Of a stretch of DNA of 64,000 nucleotides, positions 27,198 to 34,965 are shown one piece after another. This DNA comes from Sphingosinicella sp942492965 (GTDB lineage Bacteria > Pseudomonadota > Alphaproteobacteria > Sphingomonadales > Sphingomonadaceae). The first letter of the stretch is position 1. The number at the start of each line of letters is the position of its first letter. A model generated the notes under the pieces. It ran no database searches and was not told where the DNA came from. It saw nothing but the letters and a program-made list of their open reading frames with translations. A program made the position numbers and the translations under genes. The stretch covers positions 806,001 through 870,000 of the forward strand of contig OW818656.1 of NCBI GenBank assembly GCA_942492965.1, in the 5' to 3' direction.

Positions 27198-29474
27198 CTA
27201 GAAGCGGTAGGTTCCCTTGAGACCAATTCTCCGCGGAGGCGCCGCTCGCTCGCCGAATGCCTCAGTCGGGCGGCGATAGAACGTACTGAAGCCACCGCGC
27301 CAGATGACGTTGTATTGATTGAAGACATTATCGACAAAGGCCGTGAGGTTCCAGTTGCCGTTATCGAGACCTGCGCGCAAATCGACCTGGTCATAGCTGG
27401 GAACCTCAAAATGTGGTGTGCTCGGTGTGCCGTTGCCGTAGCGGGCTTCACCGACATAGCGATAATTCGCGCCCAGCATAACCTCGAGATCACCTGCAAC
27501 GGGAATACGATACTCAGCCCCTAGGTTGAGCAACCAGTCTGGTATGTCCTCAATCGGCTCTCCGGACATGTCGATGAGAGCCTCATTGATATAATTTCGG
27601 TAAGTCGCATCGGTATAGCCTGCCGACGCACTCAATCGCAGCGCCGGGACAGGGCGTGCGGTTATTTCGAGCTCGAATCCCTTCGAACGCGCCGCGGCCG
27701 CATTGCCCACCGCACCGACCGAGAACGCCGAATTGACCTGCCGCTGGAGCGACACCTGCATGTCCTTGATATCGATTCGGAACAATGCGGCATCGATGGA
27801 GAGGCGATTGTCGAACAGTGACAGCTTGGCGCCGGCTTCGTAACTCCACGAGCTTTCTTCGCTGAACGAGAGATTGGCGAGCGGGTTGGTCGGTGCAGAA
27901 AGGTTGAACCCGCCGCCCTTGAAGCCCTTCGCCACGGTCACGTAAGTCATCACATCGTCGCTCCAACGATAGCGAACCGATGCCATGGGACTGATATCCT
28001 TGTAGGACTGCGATGGACTCATCGCGAACGTGCCGGAAAGCACGCCGCCCCCGATAGTGAAGTCCATCGCCAGGTCCTGAGCGACCTTTTCGTAGGCATA
28101 GCGCAGGCCGCCGCTCAATTCGAGGCGCGGCGTGAGCGCATAGTTCGCCTGCGCGAACAAAGAATAGCCCTTGCGACGCATATCGACGTCATCGATCACT
28201 AGGTTGCTGGAATTCGTATAGACATAGCTGTCCGGCACGGGAAAATTCCGACTGCCATCATTGTTCTCGGTGAATGCATATGCACCGATGAGCCACTGGA
28301 ATTCCCCATTGCCCGATGATGCGAGCCGAAGCTCCTGGGAAAGGATGCGCTGATCACGAAGGCCAAACAGATAATTCTGATTGGGGACCGGGAAGTCACG
28401 CCCAGCAAGCTTGGGCACGATGATAGTGTCTTGACCATCAAGGTCGGGGGTATCGATACCGTCGATATCTGCCAACATTTGCATTGAAATCTGTCGATAA
28501 CCGGTTATCGACGACAGCGTTGCGCCATCGAAGTCATAGTCGAGGTTGAGGCCCGCGCCGTAATTCTTGATCTTCTCGTGCTGATCGACGTCGTAGCGCA
28601 CCTTCCATCGTCCGATCGCCTTGGGCGACGACTGGAGCGGAGCGCCCGATCCGTAGAACCCGCCTTCTTCGAAAACACCGTCAATCGAAAGAACGGCGGA
28701 GAACCTTTCAGTCGGCCTCGCAACCAGCTGGAAGCGGCCGCCAAACCGGCTGCGCGCAAGCAGGTCATTGCCGATCGTTACGTTCCGAATATAGCCATCG
28801 GTCTGCTCGGCGAGAGCCGAAATCGACGCGCTTACCGTGTCTGAAATCGGCCCGCCGATCCCGCCGCTCACCTTGATCGTATTGAACTCATCCGCTTCGA
28901 AGCGCACTTGTCCATAGGGATTATCGCCGGGCTTGCGCGAGATGATATTAATGGCGCCGGCCTGCGTGTTCCGACCAAACAATGTACCTTGCGGTCCGCG
29001 TAGAACTTCAACCCTTTCAAGCTCCAGGAAACCCAGATCCCAACCGAGGGACGGCATGTATACGCCGTCCAGGAACACCGCGACCGCGGGTTCCAGGGGT
29101 GTTTTCGCGCCAACGCCGCGGATGGTAAAATTGAGCGAAGACGAGAAATAGGGATTTCCCGTGATGTACAAATTCGGGACCCGTGCCGCCAGATTCTGAC
29201 CACTGCTCACGTTGAGCCGCTCGAGTTGCTCAGCGCCGAGCGCTGTTACGGAAACCGGCACATCCTTCAGACTTTCCTCGCGCTTGCGGGCGGTTACGAT
29301 AATGGCATCATCGTCCGATACGATATCCGCCCCAACAACGGCCTGCGCGTCAGCCTGGCCACTGACGAGCATCACGCCGGCTGCGAGCCATGGCAGCACG
29401 GATGTCATGGCTCCGGCACGCGAACCAAAACGTGGAAAGTCCGCAAAACCAAGTTTGGAAGCGGCATCGATCAT
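27198..29474 (-). CDS. TonB-dependent outer-membrane receptor
   Basis: A 758-residue TonB-dependent receptor with an N-terminal signal region (PWLAAGVMLVSGQADAQA), a TonB-box-like DDAIIVTARKREESLKDVP, a plug with FTIRGVGAKT and VFLDGVYMP, and RVEVLRGPQGTLFGRNTQAGAINI, followed by the barrel and terminal LKGTYRF. This subtype (VTARKREE, DVPVSV) is abundant in sphingomonads and used for many carbon substrates. The true start may be an internal ATG at the MTSVLPW segment. A 16-bp palindrome lies upstream at 29550. It stands apart from the creatininase operon by 227 bp, so it is probably transcribed separately. Confidence 0.93.
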   Translation of the reverse strand: MIDAASKLGFADFPRFGSRAGAMTSVLPWLAAGVMLVSGQADAQAVVGADIVSDDDAIIVTARKREESLKDVPVSVTALGAEQLERLNVSSGQNLAARVPNLYITGNPYFSSSLNFTIRGVGAKTPLEPAVAVFLDGVYMPSLGWDLGFLELERVEVLRGPQGTLFGRNTQAGAINIISRKPGDNPYGQVRFEADEFNTIKVSGGIGGPISDTVSASISALAEQTDGYIRNVTIGNDLLARSRFGGRFQLVARPTERFSAVLSIDGVFEEGGFYGSGAPLQSSPKAIGRWKVRYDVDQHEKIKNYGAGLNLDYDFDGATLSSITGYRQISMQMLADIDGIDTPDLDGQDTIIVPKLAGRDFPVPNQNYLFGLRDQRILSQELRLASSGNGEFQWLIGAYAFTENNDGSRNFPVPDSYVYTNSSNLVIDDVDMRRKGYSLFAQANYALTPRLELSGGLRYAYEKVAQDLAMDFTIGGGVLSGTFAMSPSQSYKDISPMASVRYRWSDDVMTYVTVAKGFKGGGFNLSAPTNPLANLSFSEESSWSYEAGAKLSLFDNRLSIDAALFRIDIKDMQVSLQRQVNSAFSVGAVGNAAAARSKGFELEITARPVPALRLSASAGYTDATYRNYINEALIDMSGEPIEDIPDWLLNLGAEYRIPVAGDLEVMLGANYRYVGEARYGNGTPSTPHFEVPSYDQVDLRAGLDNGNWNLTAFVDNVFNQYNVIWRGGFSTFYRRPTEAFGERAAPPRRIGLKGTYRF

Positions 29475-29549
29475 AATTCCTCCCTTTTTGTCTTTGTTGT
29501 GTTTGTCGAGGCTACCATCAGGCCCCTCTTGACCCGGTGTTTGTATATC

Positions 29550-29565
29550 GAGAAATCAATTTCTC
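29550..29565. promoter_or_regulatory. Perfect 16-bp palindrome upstream of a TonB receptor
   Basis: GAGAAAT-CA-ATTTCTC, with 7-bp arms, lies 76 bp upstream of the receptor start in AT-rich DNA. The ATTTC-type half-site recalls palindromes bound by some IclR regulators. The IclR gene at 26063-26860 is the nearest candidate. No direct evidence of binding. Confidence 0.4.
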
Positions 29566-29701
29566 AATATATAATTTTGCGCGCAGTTATTTTATCGTCC
29601 CATCGCACCTCTGGATGCAGATCACCGTGTGAGTGTTCGCCATTGGTCGTGTTGGAAGAGTCTGGCAAAGCCCCGGGGCCGCAGGTCCCGCGTTCAGAAA
29701 A

Positions 29702-30409
29702 CTAACGGGCGGCCCAAGGTCCCTGAATGGCCGCGCGCACTTCCTCAACCCCGGCAGCCCACAAGGCTAACATATGCTCGTCCGAATGGCAGAAGGCGCC
29801 GCCGTAGCTGCCGTCGCGAAGGATCTCACGGATTCGTTCCGGCGTAGCGCCGCCGAGACGCGCACGATCGACAACGGGCTTTTCGCCTTCAACTCGGGGA
29901 TGGTTTGGAAGCCGGGTCCACGGAAAATTCTCGAACCAGTTCGCGTGGCTCGGGAAAGAATCAATTTTCAAGGCCGCGGCAGACGTTTCTGGCGCCGCAT
30001 ACCAACTGTGAAACCGGATCTGCATGTCCGGCATGTCCGCCATCAACTCGTGCGCCAGAACCCCGGCAGGATCGTTTCCGCCATGTCCATTCACAATAAG
30101 GATGCGGCGAAACCCGGTTCTCCGGAGTGACCATATGATATCGCGGACGAGCGCCAGCAACGTTTCCACGCGGATCGAAACCGTTCCGGGGAAGGCCGTG
30201 AAATACGGCGTCGGCCCATATGGCATTGCCGGAAACACAGGCACGCCGAGCGGTTCGGCCGCCTCCACCGAGACACGCTCCGCCAGAAGGGCATCGACAC
30301 AAAGTGAGAGATGGGAGTGCTGTTCGGTCGCGCCAAGCGGAAGCAGGCAACGATCATCGTGAGAAAGGTAACGTTCCACCATTTCCCAGTTCATGTCGGC
30401 GACACGCAT
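29702..30409 (-). CDS. Creatininase family amidohydrolase
   Basis: A 235-residue creatininase-family protein. Metal-site motifs are visible: LPLGATEQHSHLSLCVDALLAE near the N-terminus (E29 and H31 region, D39), IVNGHGGND in the middle, and a C-terminal SYGGAFCHSDEHMLAL with the glutamate/histidine positions. Family members hydrolyse cyclic or linear amides such as creatinine, or formamides in riboflavin and F420 synthesis. The gene overlaps the SelA-like gene by one base (TAATG), so it is the last gene of a tight four-gene operon. Its substrate is not evident; a lactam or cyclic amide is plausible. Confidence 0.85.
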   Translation of the reverse strand: MRVADMNWEMVERYLSHDDRCLLPLGATEQHSHLSLCVDALLAERVSVEAAEPLGVPVFPAMPYGPTPYFTAFPGTVSIRVETLLALVRDIIWSLRRTGFRRILIVNGHGGNDPAGVLAHELMADMPDMQIRFHSWYAAPETSAAALKIDSFPSHANWFENFPWTRLPNHPRVEGEKPVVDRARLGGATPERIREILRDGSYGGAFCHSDEHMLALWAAGVEEVRAAIQGPWAAR

Positions 30410-31599
30410 TAGTCGGGCCAGCGCAAAAGGGCTTCGAAGCGCATCACCTGATGCTCCTCCGCGGTGCTGGCCGGGCGGTGATTGGTTTTCCTCGCGGCCT
30501 CGAGCGTCTGCACAAGACTCTCGGCCACGATCTCGCCCTCGCCCGGATGCAGATGACAGGGGTCCAGTTCGAAATAGCCATGTTCGATTCCGGGATCACG
30601 AACGATCACGGGCCTATCCAGCGCGGCGAGCGCGGCGGCGAGATGCCAGCTCGTCGTGCCGCTCTCCTCGTCAACCCAAATACGCATCCGCCTGATCGGG
30701 TTTCCCGTGGGATCCGGCACGATTTCGGTTCTGATACCTGCCAGCCCCGAGAGGCGGCCGATCCATGCCGCGATCTGGCGGTCCTGAACTTCGTGTTCCG
30801 CCGCATGGTCGCGCGTCGCCCACGAATCGAGGACAACGATCGTGGAAACAAGCGCCTCCTTGCCGACCTTCATCCCGCGCCCGATGCCGCGATTCTGAAG
30901 AAAGGTCGCCCTTACGAGCTCTTTACGGCCTGCCACGATACCGGCGGTTAATCCGCGCAGAGATTTGTGGGCACTGTAGATGACGATATCCGCTCCGGCT
31001 TCGAGCGCGAAGTGCAGGTCTTCCTCGGATGCCGCATCAACGATAACCGGAACACCTTTAGCGTGACAGATATCTGCAAAGACGTTGAGCGGAATCTGCC
31101 CGATCTGCACGGTCTGATAGGAGACGACGTAAAGCCCCGCCACCGTTCGTTCGCTGATCTTTGCCTCGAGTTGATAGCGATAACCGTCGATGACATTACC
31201 AAAGGGGACCACTTTGGCACCGGCAAGCCGAATGGCCTGATCCACCTGAGCGCCGTAGCCGGTAAGATGGCCCATCTGGATGACAACCTCATCCTTCATT
31301 CCCGCCGCGTCGGGAAGCTGTTCCACCTTGGCGAGATCAGCGCCCGTCATCGCGCCCGCGATCGAGAGCGTAATCCCGGCCGAAGCCGACGCCGTAACAA
31401 ACCCCGCTTCGGCCCCTGTCGTGCGCGCGATGGTGTGGCTCGCCTTGCGGTGCAGATCGCTTATTTCCACAAATTGCGGCAGGATTTCTATTGCCGCACG
31501 CGCTGCTTCACTGTCGCCGATGGACGCACCCAGTGCCGTCATCGGCCCTGCGACATTGATGATCGGCCGAAGTCCGAGCCGTTGTCGAATATCACTCAT
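30409..31599 (-). CDS. SelA-like PLP-dependent enzyme
   Basis: A 396-residue fold-type I PLP enzyme of the SelA / D-glucosaminate-6-phosphate ammonia-lyase group. The cofactor site is visible as VIVDAASEED (D188) and YSAHKSLRGLTAG (K212 as Schiff-base lysine). The N-terminus RPIINVAGPMTALGAS is typical. Selenocysteine genes are absent, so true SelA function is unlikely. Related proteins act as ammonia-lyases, racemases or beta-eliminating enzymes on amino acids. It overlaps the M24 peptidase gene by 4 bp and the creatininase gene by 1 bp. An amino-acid lyase or epimerase step on a D-amino acid or amino sugar is inference. Confidence 0.82.
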   Translation of the reverse strand: MSDIRQRLGLRPIINVAGPMTALGASIGDSEAARAAIEILPQFVEISDLHRKASHTIARTTGAEAGFVTASASAGITLSIAGAMTGADLAKVEQLPDAAGMKDEVVIQMGHLTGYGAQVDQAIRLAGAKVVPFGNVIDGYRYQLEAKISERTVAGLYVVSYQTVQIGQIPLNVFADICHAKGVPVIVDAASEEDLHFALEAGADIVIYSAHKSLRGLTAGIVAGRKELVRATFLQNRGIGRGMKVGKEALVSTIVVLDSWATRDHAAEHEVQDRQIAAWIGRLSGLAGIRTEIVPDPTGNPIRRMRIWVDEESGTTSWHLAAALAALDRPVIVRDPGIEHGYFELDPCHLHPGEGEIVAESLVQTLEAARKTNHRPASTAEEHQVMRFEALLRWPD

Positions 31600-32315
31600 C
31601 GTCCACCTTTGTCGCCGGAGGCTTGCTGCGTTGCGTCTTCATCGCCCGAGGACAGCAACATATCTTCATAGAACGCGCCGAAACGTCGGCTCGGATGTCG
31701 AATATGCATTTCCAGCACCCAGAGATCGGGGGATGGTATGAAATCCGCTTCCGCCAACGCGCCTTCGTGAACGAGTGCATGTGGAAAGTCCCCGAGGCGA
31801 TGCCCACCGAGTTCAAGGTTGAGTTCCCAACCCATCGCGCGCGCCTCGTCCTCGGCAAAATTGTAGAGTTCACGCCCCGATGTGCCCGTGTCCGCCCAGT
31901 GGTCGCGCACGATGCCGAACAGTTTATGCACGTCGTCCCGCGCACGCCGCATTTCGGGGTCTGAGCCGGTAACAAACGTGTCCCCGGCGTCGCCCTCCCA
32001 CTTTTTCCAGACGGGTCCGATATCGACAATGAGTATATCGTCCTCACCCAGGACAACTCCGGGGTCAGACGGCGCGCCATAGAATTTCAGCGTGTTGGGA
32101 CCGAAGCGGACGAAAATGCCATGCCATCCCCGCAGCAATCCGAGTTCGCGCAACGTGCGACGCGCGATCGCATTGGCTGCATTTTCGTCCATCCCGGGAA
32201 CGATGCGTGCGCCGATCATCCGAACAGCTTCGCGCGTTCGGTCCCGCACTTCCGCCATGATCGCGCGATCATAGTGCGTACCCACGCGCTCCTCGGGCCT
32301 ATTGCTCACTGTCAC
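31596..32315 (-). CDS. M24 family metallopeptidase (Xaa-Pro type)
   Basis: A 239-residue pita-bread metallopeptidase. The five metal ligands can be followed: VDIGPV (Asp), GDAGDTFV (Asp), GGHRLGDFPH (His), VLEMHI (Glu) and FYEDMLL (Glu). The N-terminal creatinase-type domain is absent, so it corresponds to the catalytic domain only. It lacks a signal peptide and should act in the cytoplasm on short peptides or a creatine-like substrate. The 5' end overlaps the serine hydrolase gene by 17 bp, and its 3' end overlaps the SelA-like gene by 4 bp. Together with the creatininase it suggests amide or peptide breakdown. Confidence 0.85.
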   Translation of the reverse strand: MTVSNRPEERVGTHYDRAIMAEVRDRTREAVRMIGARIVPGMDENAANAIARRTLRELGLLRGWHGIFVRFGPNTLKFYGAPSDPGVVLGEDDILIVDIGPVWKKWEGDAGDTFVTGSDPEMRRARDDVHKLFGIVRDHWADTGTSGRELYNFAEDEARAMGWELNLELGGHRLGDFPHALVHEGALAEADFIPSPDLWVLEMHIRHPSRRFGAFYEDMLLSSGDEDATQQASGDKGGR

Positions 32316-33798
32316 CTAATCCCCCGTGCTCCGTCTTCATTGGGGCTACGGTTTCGTACAATGCTGCCGGCCATGCCTGCGACATGCGAACCTGGTGCGG
32401 AGAGGTCCCCCGCATCTTTATCTGCACAAGCCCGACCGTCTGCGCATTTCGAACTTGATACAGATAGTCTTCACCCTCAGTTGAAAGCAGTTCGGGCACC
32501 ATGTCCCCTACTTCACCGAAATCACCGATCGCGCGGCGCTGGTGTGAGGCATCCGTCGCAGATGCCCCACGGACCGGCGTGCCTTGCAGCCAGGAGCGGA
32601 TGGCGGCTTGACGCCGCTGCCCCGCATCACCCGTGTCCGCCATAACGCCCCGGGGGCCGAGGCGCTTGTCGAACAAGCCTGCGATCCGAGGAGCGAACTG
32701 TCCGGGATGACCCGTGACGAGGTTGCACATCATGGAGATCGTAAGATCGTCATCGGGATAATAACCGATCCATGAAGAAAAACCGCTCGTTATCCCATGG
32801 TGGCAGACAAGCCTTCGTCCCCGCACATCCAGCAGGAACCACCCGAGGCCATAGTTGATGACCGGTGCGCTACCGTCCGGGAACAGGGTCGGGCGCCAGG
32901 ATTCCGCGAGTGCATCCGTATCGAGCCCTCGCCCTGATCGCAGCGCGGAGGCCCAGGCCATCCAGTCCCTTGCACTGAACAGAAGCGCGCCCGCCGCGAT
33001 GCGGCTAAGGCTGCGGGAGGCACTATCAGGCCGGATCAGCGTGCCGTCCGGCGTCCGCATGAAACCACGCGCACGTTCCGGAACGACAGCGAGCGTATCG
33101 TTCACCCGTGCGGTCTGCATACCGAGCGGACTGAACAGTCGGTTTTGCAGATAGTCGCCATAGAACTGTCCTGATACTGCCTTGATCGCCAGGCCGAGCA
33201 GAACATACCCGACATTGTTGTAGCTGAAGCGTGCGCCCGGCGCGAAATCGGGAGACCAGCCCGCAAACATCTGCAGCAACTCGGCATCGTCATAGTCGAG
33301 CGCGGGGCTCACGGGGCGTCCCTTCGCATCGAGCCGCCCGGGCGCGAGATCCGCGAGGCCCGAACGGTGTGACATCATGTGTCGAAGCGTTATCGATGAC
33401 CATGCGGACGGCGCGTCCTTGAGATGCAAGGTAACAGGATCATCGAGCGTAAGTCTTCCTTCGCGGGCGAGCAGGAGGATCGCGGCAGCGGTGAACATCT
33501 TGCCTGTCGATGCCGACTGGAGCATCGACCCGACCTGCATGGCGTGGTCCAGTTCGATGTCCGCGCGGCCGTAAGCCCGCAAACAGGTCGGAACGCCCTT
33601 GTGCATGATCGCCAGGGTGAGGCCCGGGATTCCGCGCCGCGCCATTTCTTCTCCGACGACGGCATCGATCGCGGAGTCCATGCCCGTTTCGCGGCTGGAG
33701 CTGAAAGCGAGCGCCGGCCCCGCTCCAAGTCCTCCGCCGATTCCCGCTCCGGCAAGACTACCAGCAAAGCCGAGCAAATTTCGTCTGGTGACCTGCAT
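32299..33798 (-). CDS. Serine hydrolase of the beta-lactamase fold, probably Tat-exported
   Basis: A 499-residue beta-lactamase-related serine hydrolase with an N-terminal TRRNLLGFAGSLAG twin-arginine-like signal. Catalytic motifs are S97-x-x-K100 (SASTGKMFTA), Y194-N-N196 (SYNNVGY) and an HHGITSG segment. A C-terminal extension of about 110 residues follows the catalytic domain. It is the first gene of the operon with the M24, SelA-like and creatininase genes, and diverges from the DgcA-like gene over 94 bp that contain a TAGATAAT motif. It should work in the periplasm on a peptide, amide or ester; MlrB of microcystin degradation belongs to the same broad fold. Confidence 0.85.
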   Translation of the reverse strand: MQVTRRNLLGFAGSLAGAGIGGGLGAGPALAFSSSRETGMDSAIDAVVGEEMARRGIPGLTLAIMHKGVPTCLRAYGRADIELDHAMQVGSMLQSASTGKMFTAAAILLLAREGRLTLDDPVTLHLKDAPSAWSSITLRHMMSHRSGLADLAPGRLDAKGRPVSPALDYDDAELLQMFAGWSPDFAPGARFSYNNVGYVLLGLAIKAVSGQFYGDYLQNRLFSPLGMQTARVNDTLAVVPERARGFMRTPDGTLIRPDSASRSLSRIAAGALLFSARDWMAWASALRSGRGLDTDALAESWRPTLFPDGSAPVINYGLGWFLLDVRGRRLVCHHGITSGFSSWIGYYPDDDLTISMMCNLVTGHPGQFAPRIAGLFDKRLGPRGVMADTGDAGQRRQAAIRSWLQGTPVRGASATDASHQRRAIGDFGEVGDMVPELLSTEGEDYLYQVRNAQTVGLVQIKMRGTSPHQVRMSQAWPAALYETVAPMKTEHGGLGDSEQ

Positions 33799-33830
33799 GA
33801 TCGCCTCCGTTGTGAGTCGAGTATTTGGTG

Positions 33831-33857
33831 TATAGATAATTTATTGTTCTATAACAA
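33831..33857. promoter_or_regulatory. TAGATAAT motif between serine hydrolase and dgcA
   Basis: TAGATAAT occurs at 33833-33840. Overlapping elements are TATAGA...TCTATA arms (33831-33836 and 33848-33853) and the perfect repeat TTGTT-CTAT-AACAA (33844-33857). The 94-bp gap is the shared promoter region of two divergent units. The same 8-mer occurs in three other promoter regions up to 47.2 kb. Confidence 0.5.
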
Positions 33858-33892
33858 CCTGACGCACGTTTCCGCAACCGCAAAGGCACTTT

Positions 33893-34888
33893 ATGCAGTA
33901 TTCCACCCGGGTCACCCCTGAACGCCTCGCCCTCGCGACACCGTTCATCATTTCACGCAATGTCTTTACGCACGCACAACTGCTGGTCGTCGAAGTCCAC
34001 GACGGAGAATTTTCCGGGCGGGGAGAGTGTGAGCCCCACGAAAGTGACCCCGAAGCGCCGGAACGGGTGCGGAGCGAAATTGAGAACGCGCTCGCCATGC
34101 TTGCCGGAACATCCCTCGACAGGGCCGGACTCGCCTCTCTGCTTCCGGCAGGGCCGGCACGCAACGCAGTCGATTGCGCGCTCTGGGATCTAGAAGCGAA
34201 GAGAGCCCGACGCTCCGTTTCATCACTTATCGGTGCGGCGTCGCCGCAGCCGCTCGAGACGGCATACACGCTCAGCATAGACACACCCGAAGCAATGGCC
34301 GTGGCTGCGCAAAATTCGCCAGAGTGGAAGACACTCAAAATCAAACTGGGCGGATCGAACTGCGATAACGATCTCGATCGGTTGCGCGCCATCCGGCGCG
34401 TACGGCCCGACGTGCGATTGATCGTCGATGCGAACGGCGGCTGGGGCTTTGACTTGCTGACGGCACTCGCCGAGCCACTCGCTGCGCTCGGCGTCTCGCT
34501 CATCGAACAGCCGCTGCCGCCTGGCGAGGACGCGGCACTTGCAGGCTATCGTTGTCCCGTGCCCTTCTGCGCCGACGAAGCCTGCCTCGATCGCGGCTCG
34601 TTGCCGGCAATCACCGGCAAATATCAATTCATAAACATCAAACTGGATAAAAGCGGAGGACTGACCGAAGCGCTCGCACTGGCAGATGCGGCAAAAGCTG
34701 CGAATCTGGGCCTTATGGTAGGATGCAATGTCGGCACGTCACTGGCGATGGCGCCGGCATTCATCCTCGCGCAGCGCGCGACATTCGTCGATCTGGACGG
34801 GCCGCTCCTTTTGGGCTCGGACCGTGCGCACGGCCTCCGCTACACCGATGGAATGGTCTATCCACCAGACCCCGCGCTCTGGGGATGA
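33893..34888 (+). CDS. dgcA: DgcA-like N-acetyl-D-glutamate racemase / dipeptide epimerase (enolase superfamily)
   Basis: A 331-residue mandelate-racemase/enolase superfamily protein of the L-Ala-D/L-Glu epimerase branch. Catalytic features are TLKIKLGG (K149, K151), VDANGGW (D179), IEQPLPPGED (E205), CADEACLD (D228) and INIKLDKSGGL (K250/K253). This branch includes cell-wall dipeptide epimerases and DgcA, which racemises N-acetyl-D-glutamate. The presence of a DgcN-like gene at 44777 favours the DgcA assignment but does not prove it. It is divergent from the serine hydrolase operon and ends at a hairpin shared with a convergent TonB receptor gene. Confidence 0.75.
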   Translation: MQYSTRVTPERLALATPFIISRNVFTHAQLLVVEVHDGEFSGRGECEPHESDPEAPERVRSEIENALAMLAGTSLDRAGLASLLPAGPARNAVDCALWDLEAKRARRSVSSLIGAASPQPLETAYTLSIDTPEAMAVAAQNSPEWKTLKIKLGGSNCDNDLDRLRAIRRVRPDVRLIVDANGGWGFDLLTALAEPLAALGVSLIEQPLPPGEDAALAGYRCPVPFCADEACLDRGSLPAITGKYQFINIKLDKSGGLTEALALADAAKAANLGLMVGCNVGTSLAMAPAFILAQRATFVDLDGPLLLGSDRAHGLRYTDGMVYPPDPALWG

Positions 34889-34922
34889 AAAAATGCGCGC
34901 TGCATGGGGACATGCAGCGCGC
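34888..34922 (-). terminator. Intrinsic terminator of the TonB receptor gene (also between convergent genes)
   Basis: Perfect 12-bp stem GCGCGCTGCATG (34895-34906) and its complement (34911-34922) with a 4-nt GGGA loop. On the minus strand it is followed by A and six Ts (34888-34893 read as A on the plus strand), a textbook Rho-independent terminator for the receptor. It begins immediately at the end of the DgcA-like gene. Confidence 0.85.
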
Positions 34923-34965
34923 TCTATCGTATTGGTAATGCATCGTTTGCCGAGGAAAGGCGGCT

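Noticed and set aside
5569..33798. True beta-lactamase resistance genes
   Set aside because: The serine hydrolases have SxxK and YxN motifs but long extra domains and catabolic contexts; esterase or peptidase roles are more likely.
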